NCBI GenBank assembly: GCA_046153875.1
Contig: JBJXFE010000056.1
Location: forward strand, 1 to 64,000
Length of the DNA: 64,000 nucleotides
Source of the DNA: JBJXFE01 sp046153875
Lineage (GTDB): Bacteria > Planctomycetota > Phycisphaerae > Phycisphaerales > UBA1924
Reading direction: 5' to 3'
Shown here: positions 63,603 to 64,000 of the stretch, in pieces
How positions within the stretch are numbered: position 1 is the first letter of the stretch
Layout: the number at the start of each line of letters is the position of its first letter
Translations under genes and position numbers: made by a program
The notes under the pieces: model-generated
What the model was told of the DNA's origin: nothing
The model's input: only the letters and a program-made list of their open reading frames with translations
The model's database searches: none

Positions 63603-64000
63603 CCCGCCTCCCCGCGTCGCAGCGCCGCGAGCAGCTCCTCGACTGCGCCGCGGACCTCTTCTCCAAGATGGGCTACGCCCGGGCGACCACCGCCCAGCTC
63701 GCCAAGGCAGCCGGCGTCACCGAGCCGATCATCTACCGCCATTTCGAATCCAAGCGCGACCTCTTCGCGGCCCTGATCGACCGCACCGGGCGCGAGACGA
63801 TCACGCTCTGGGAGCAGCACCTGGCCGACGCGAAGGACCCGGCCGAGCGTCTCCGCCGCCTCATCGGCGACAACCCGATGGTCCGCGAGAAGGGCAAGTC
63901 CGCGTACCGCGTCATCCTCCAGGCCATCACCGAAGTGGACGATCCGGTCATCCACGCAGCCCTGCGGGCCCACATCAAGAGCCTCCATGCGTTCCTCACC
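63599..64000 (+). CDS. TetR-family regulator, N-terminal part (cut by window end)
   Basis: The 134 visible residues begin RREQLLDCAADLFSKMGY and carry the TetR helix-turn-helix TTAQLAKAAGVTEPIIYRHF ending in FESKRDLF. The ligand domain starts behind it and runs out of the window. The gene is translationally coupled to the small membrane protein, which may be its target or partner. Confidence 0.85.
   Translation, partial: MTRLPASQRREQLLDCAADLFSKMGYARATTAQLAKAAGVTEPIIYRHFESKRDLFAALIDRTGRETITLWEQHLADAKDPAERLRRLIGDNPMVREKGKSAYRVILQAITEVDDPVIHAALRAHIKSLHAFLT

Noticed and set aside
63599..64000. TetR gene as a complete gene
   Set aside because: The frame runs off the window end, so only the DNA-binding part and the start of the ligand domain are visible.

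Overview
The window comes from a high-GC bacterium, most likely a planctomycete of the class Phycisphaerae. Five secreted proteins end in a paired EF-hand-like module with ADFGxFQ cores and a terminal GC(P), which matches what I recall as the GC-type dockerin-like domain of Phycisphaerales. There are also many prepilin-like proteins, a combined type IV pilus/type II secretion locus, and short-period intergenic repeats of a kind often seen in planctomycetes. This placement rests on gene content, not on a marker-gene tree.

Layout. 1-1.6 kb: the tail of an IS5-type transposase and a secreted GC-dockerin protein. 1.6-5.5 kb: S-adenosylhomocysteine hydrolase with an ArsR-methyltransferase fusion, a TPR lipoprotein and a stand-alone LigD-phosphoesterase-like protein. 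5.5-10 kb: a tandem array of four paralogous prepilin-like proteins. 10-16 kb: two secreted GC-dockerin proteins (one PstS-like) around another prepilin-like protein. 16-20 kb: arsenate reductase, then a methionine-rich leader peptide ahead of a metB-like/hom operon. 20-27 kb: a secreted metalloprotease, a UbiA prenyltransferase, a FlgM-like protein, an M28 peptidase, a ROK kinase and ispE. 27-37.5 kb: the pilus/secretion locus (PilZ, GspE, GspF, GspG, GspH, GspI, GspJ, a PilM-PilN fusion, PilO, PilP-like) facing a PilX-like protein that carries propeller-type repeats; no secretin is present in the window. 37.7-42.7 kb: a GbsR-type regulator, an unknown protein, rlmN and a large hydrolase/DedA/ATP-grasp fusion. 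42.7-49.2 kb: HDOD protein, pdxH, dnaB, hisS and a TerC-family protein. 49.3-55.2 kb: a VWA/BatA/DUF58 operon. 55.3-64 kb: a methyltransferase, a large propeller-like GC-dockerin protein, an unknown protein carrying REP-like hairpins, signal peptidase I, nuoG and a TetR regulator cut by the window edge.

The most promising regulatory observation is a leaderless 32-codon ORF with five Met codons, directly behind a TTGACA-16-TATTGT promoter and upstream of the methionine-pathway operon. It looks like a translation-sensing attenuator. It fits a wider pattern: about a dozen genes in the window have a TANNNT hexamer 5-9 nt before the start codon, which suggests common leaderless initiation. Other items to follow up are mutually exclusive hairpins ahead of arsC, an SSB-like acidic tail on DnaB, a base-composition mosaic in hisS, poly-G tracts in the three-domain fusion gene, and short-period repeats that occur both between genes and in frame inside hom, hisS and nuoG.

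All functional calls come from reading motifs by eye. No database search or structure prediction was possible.
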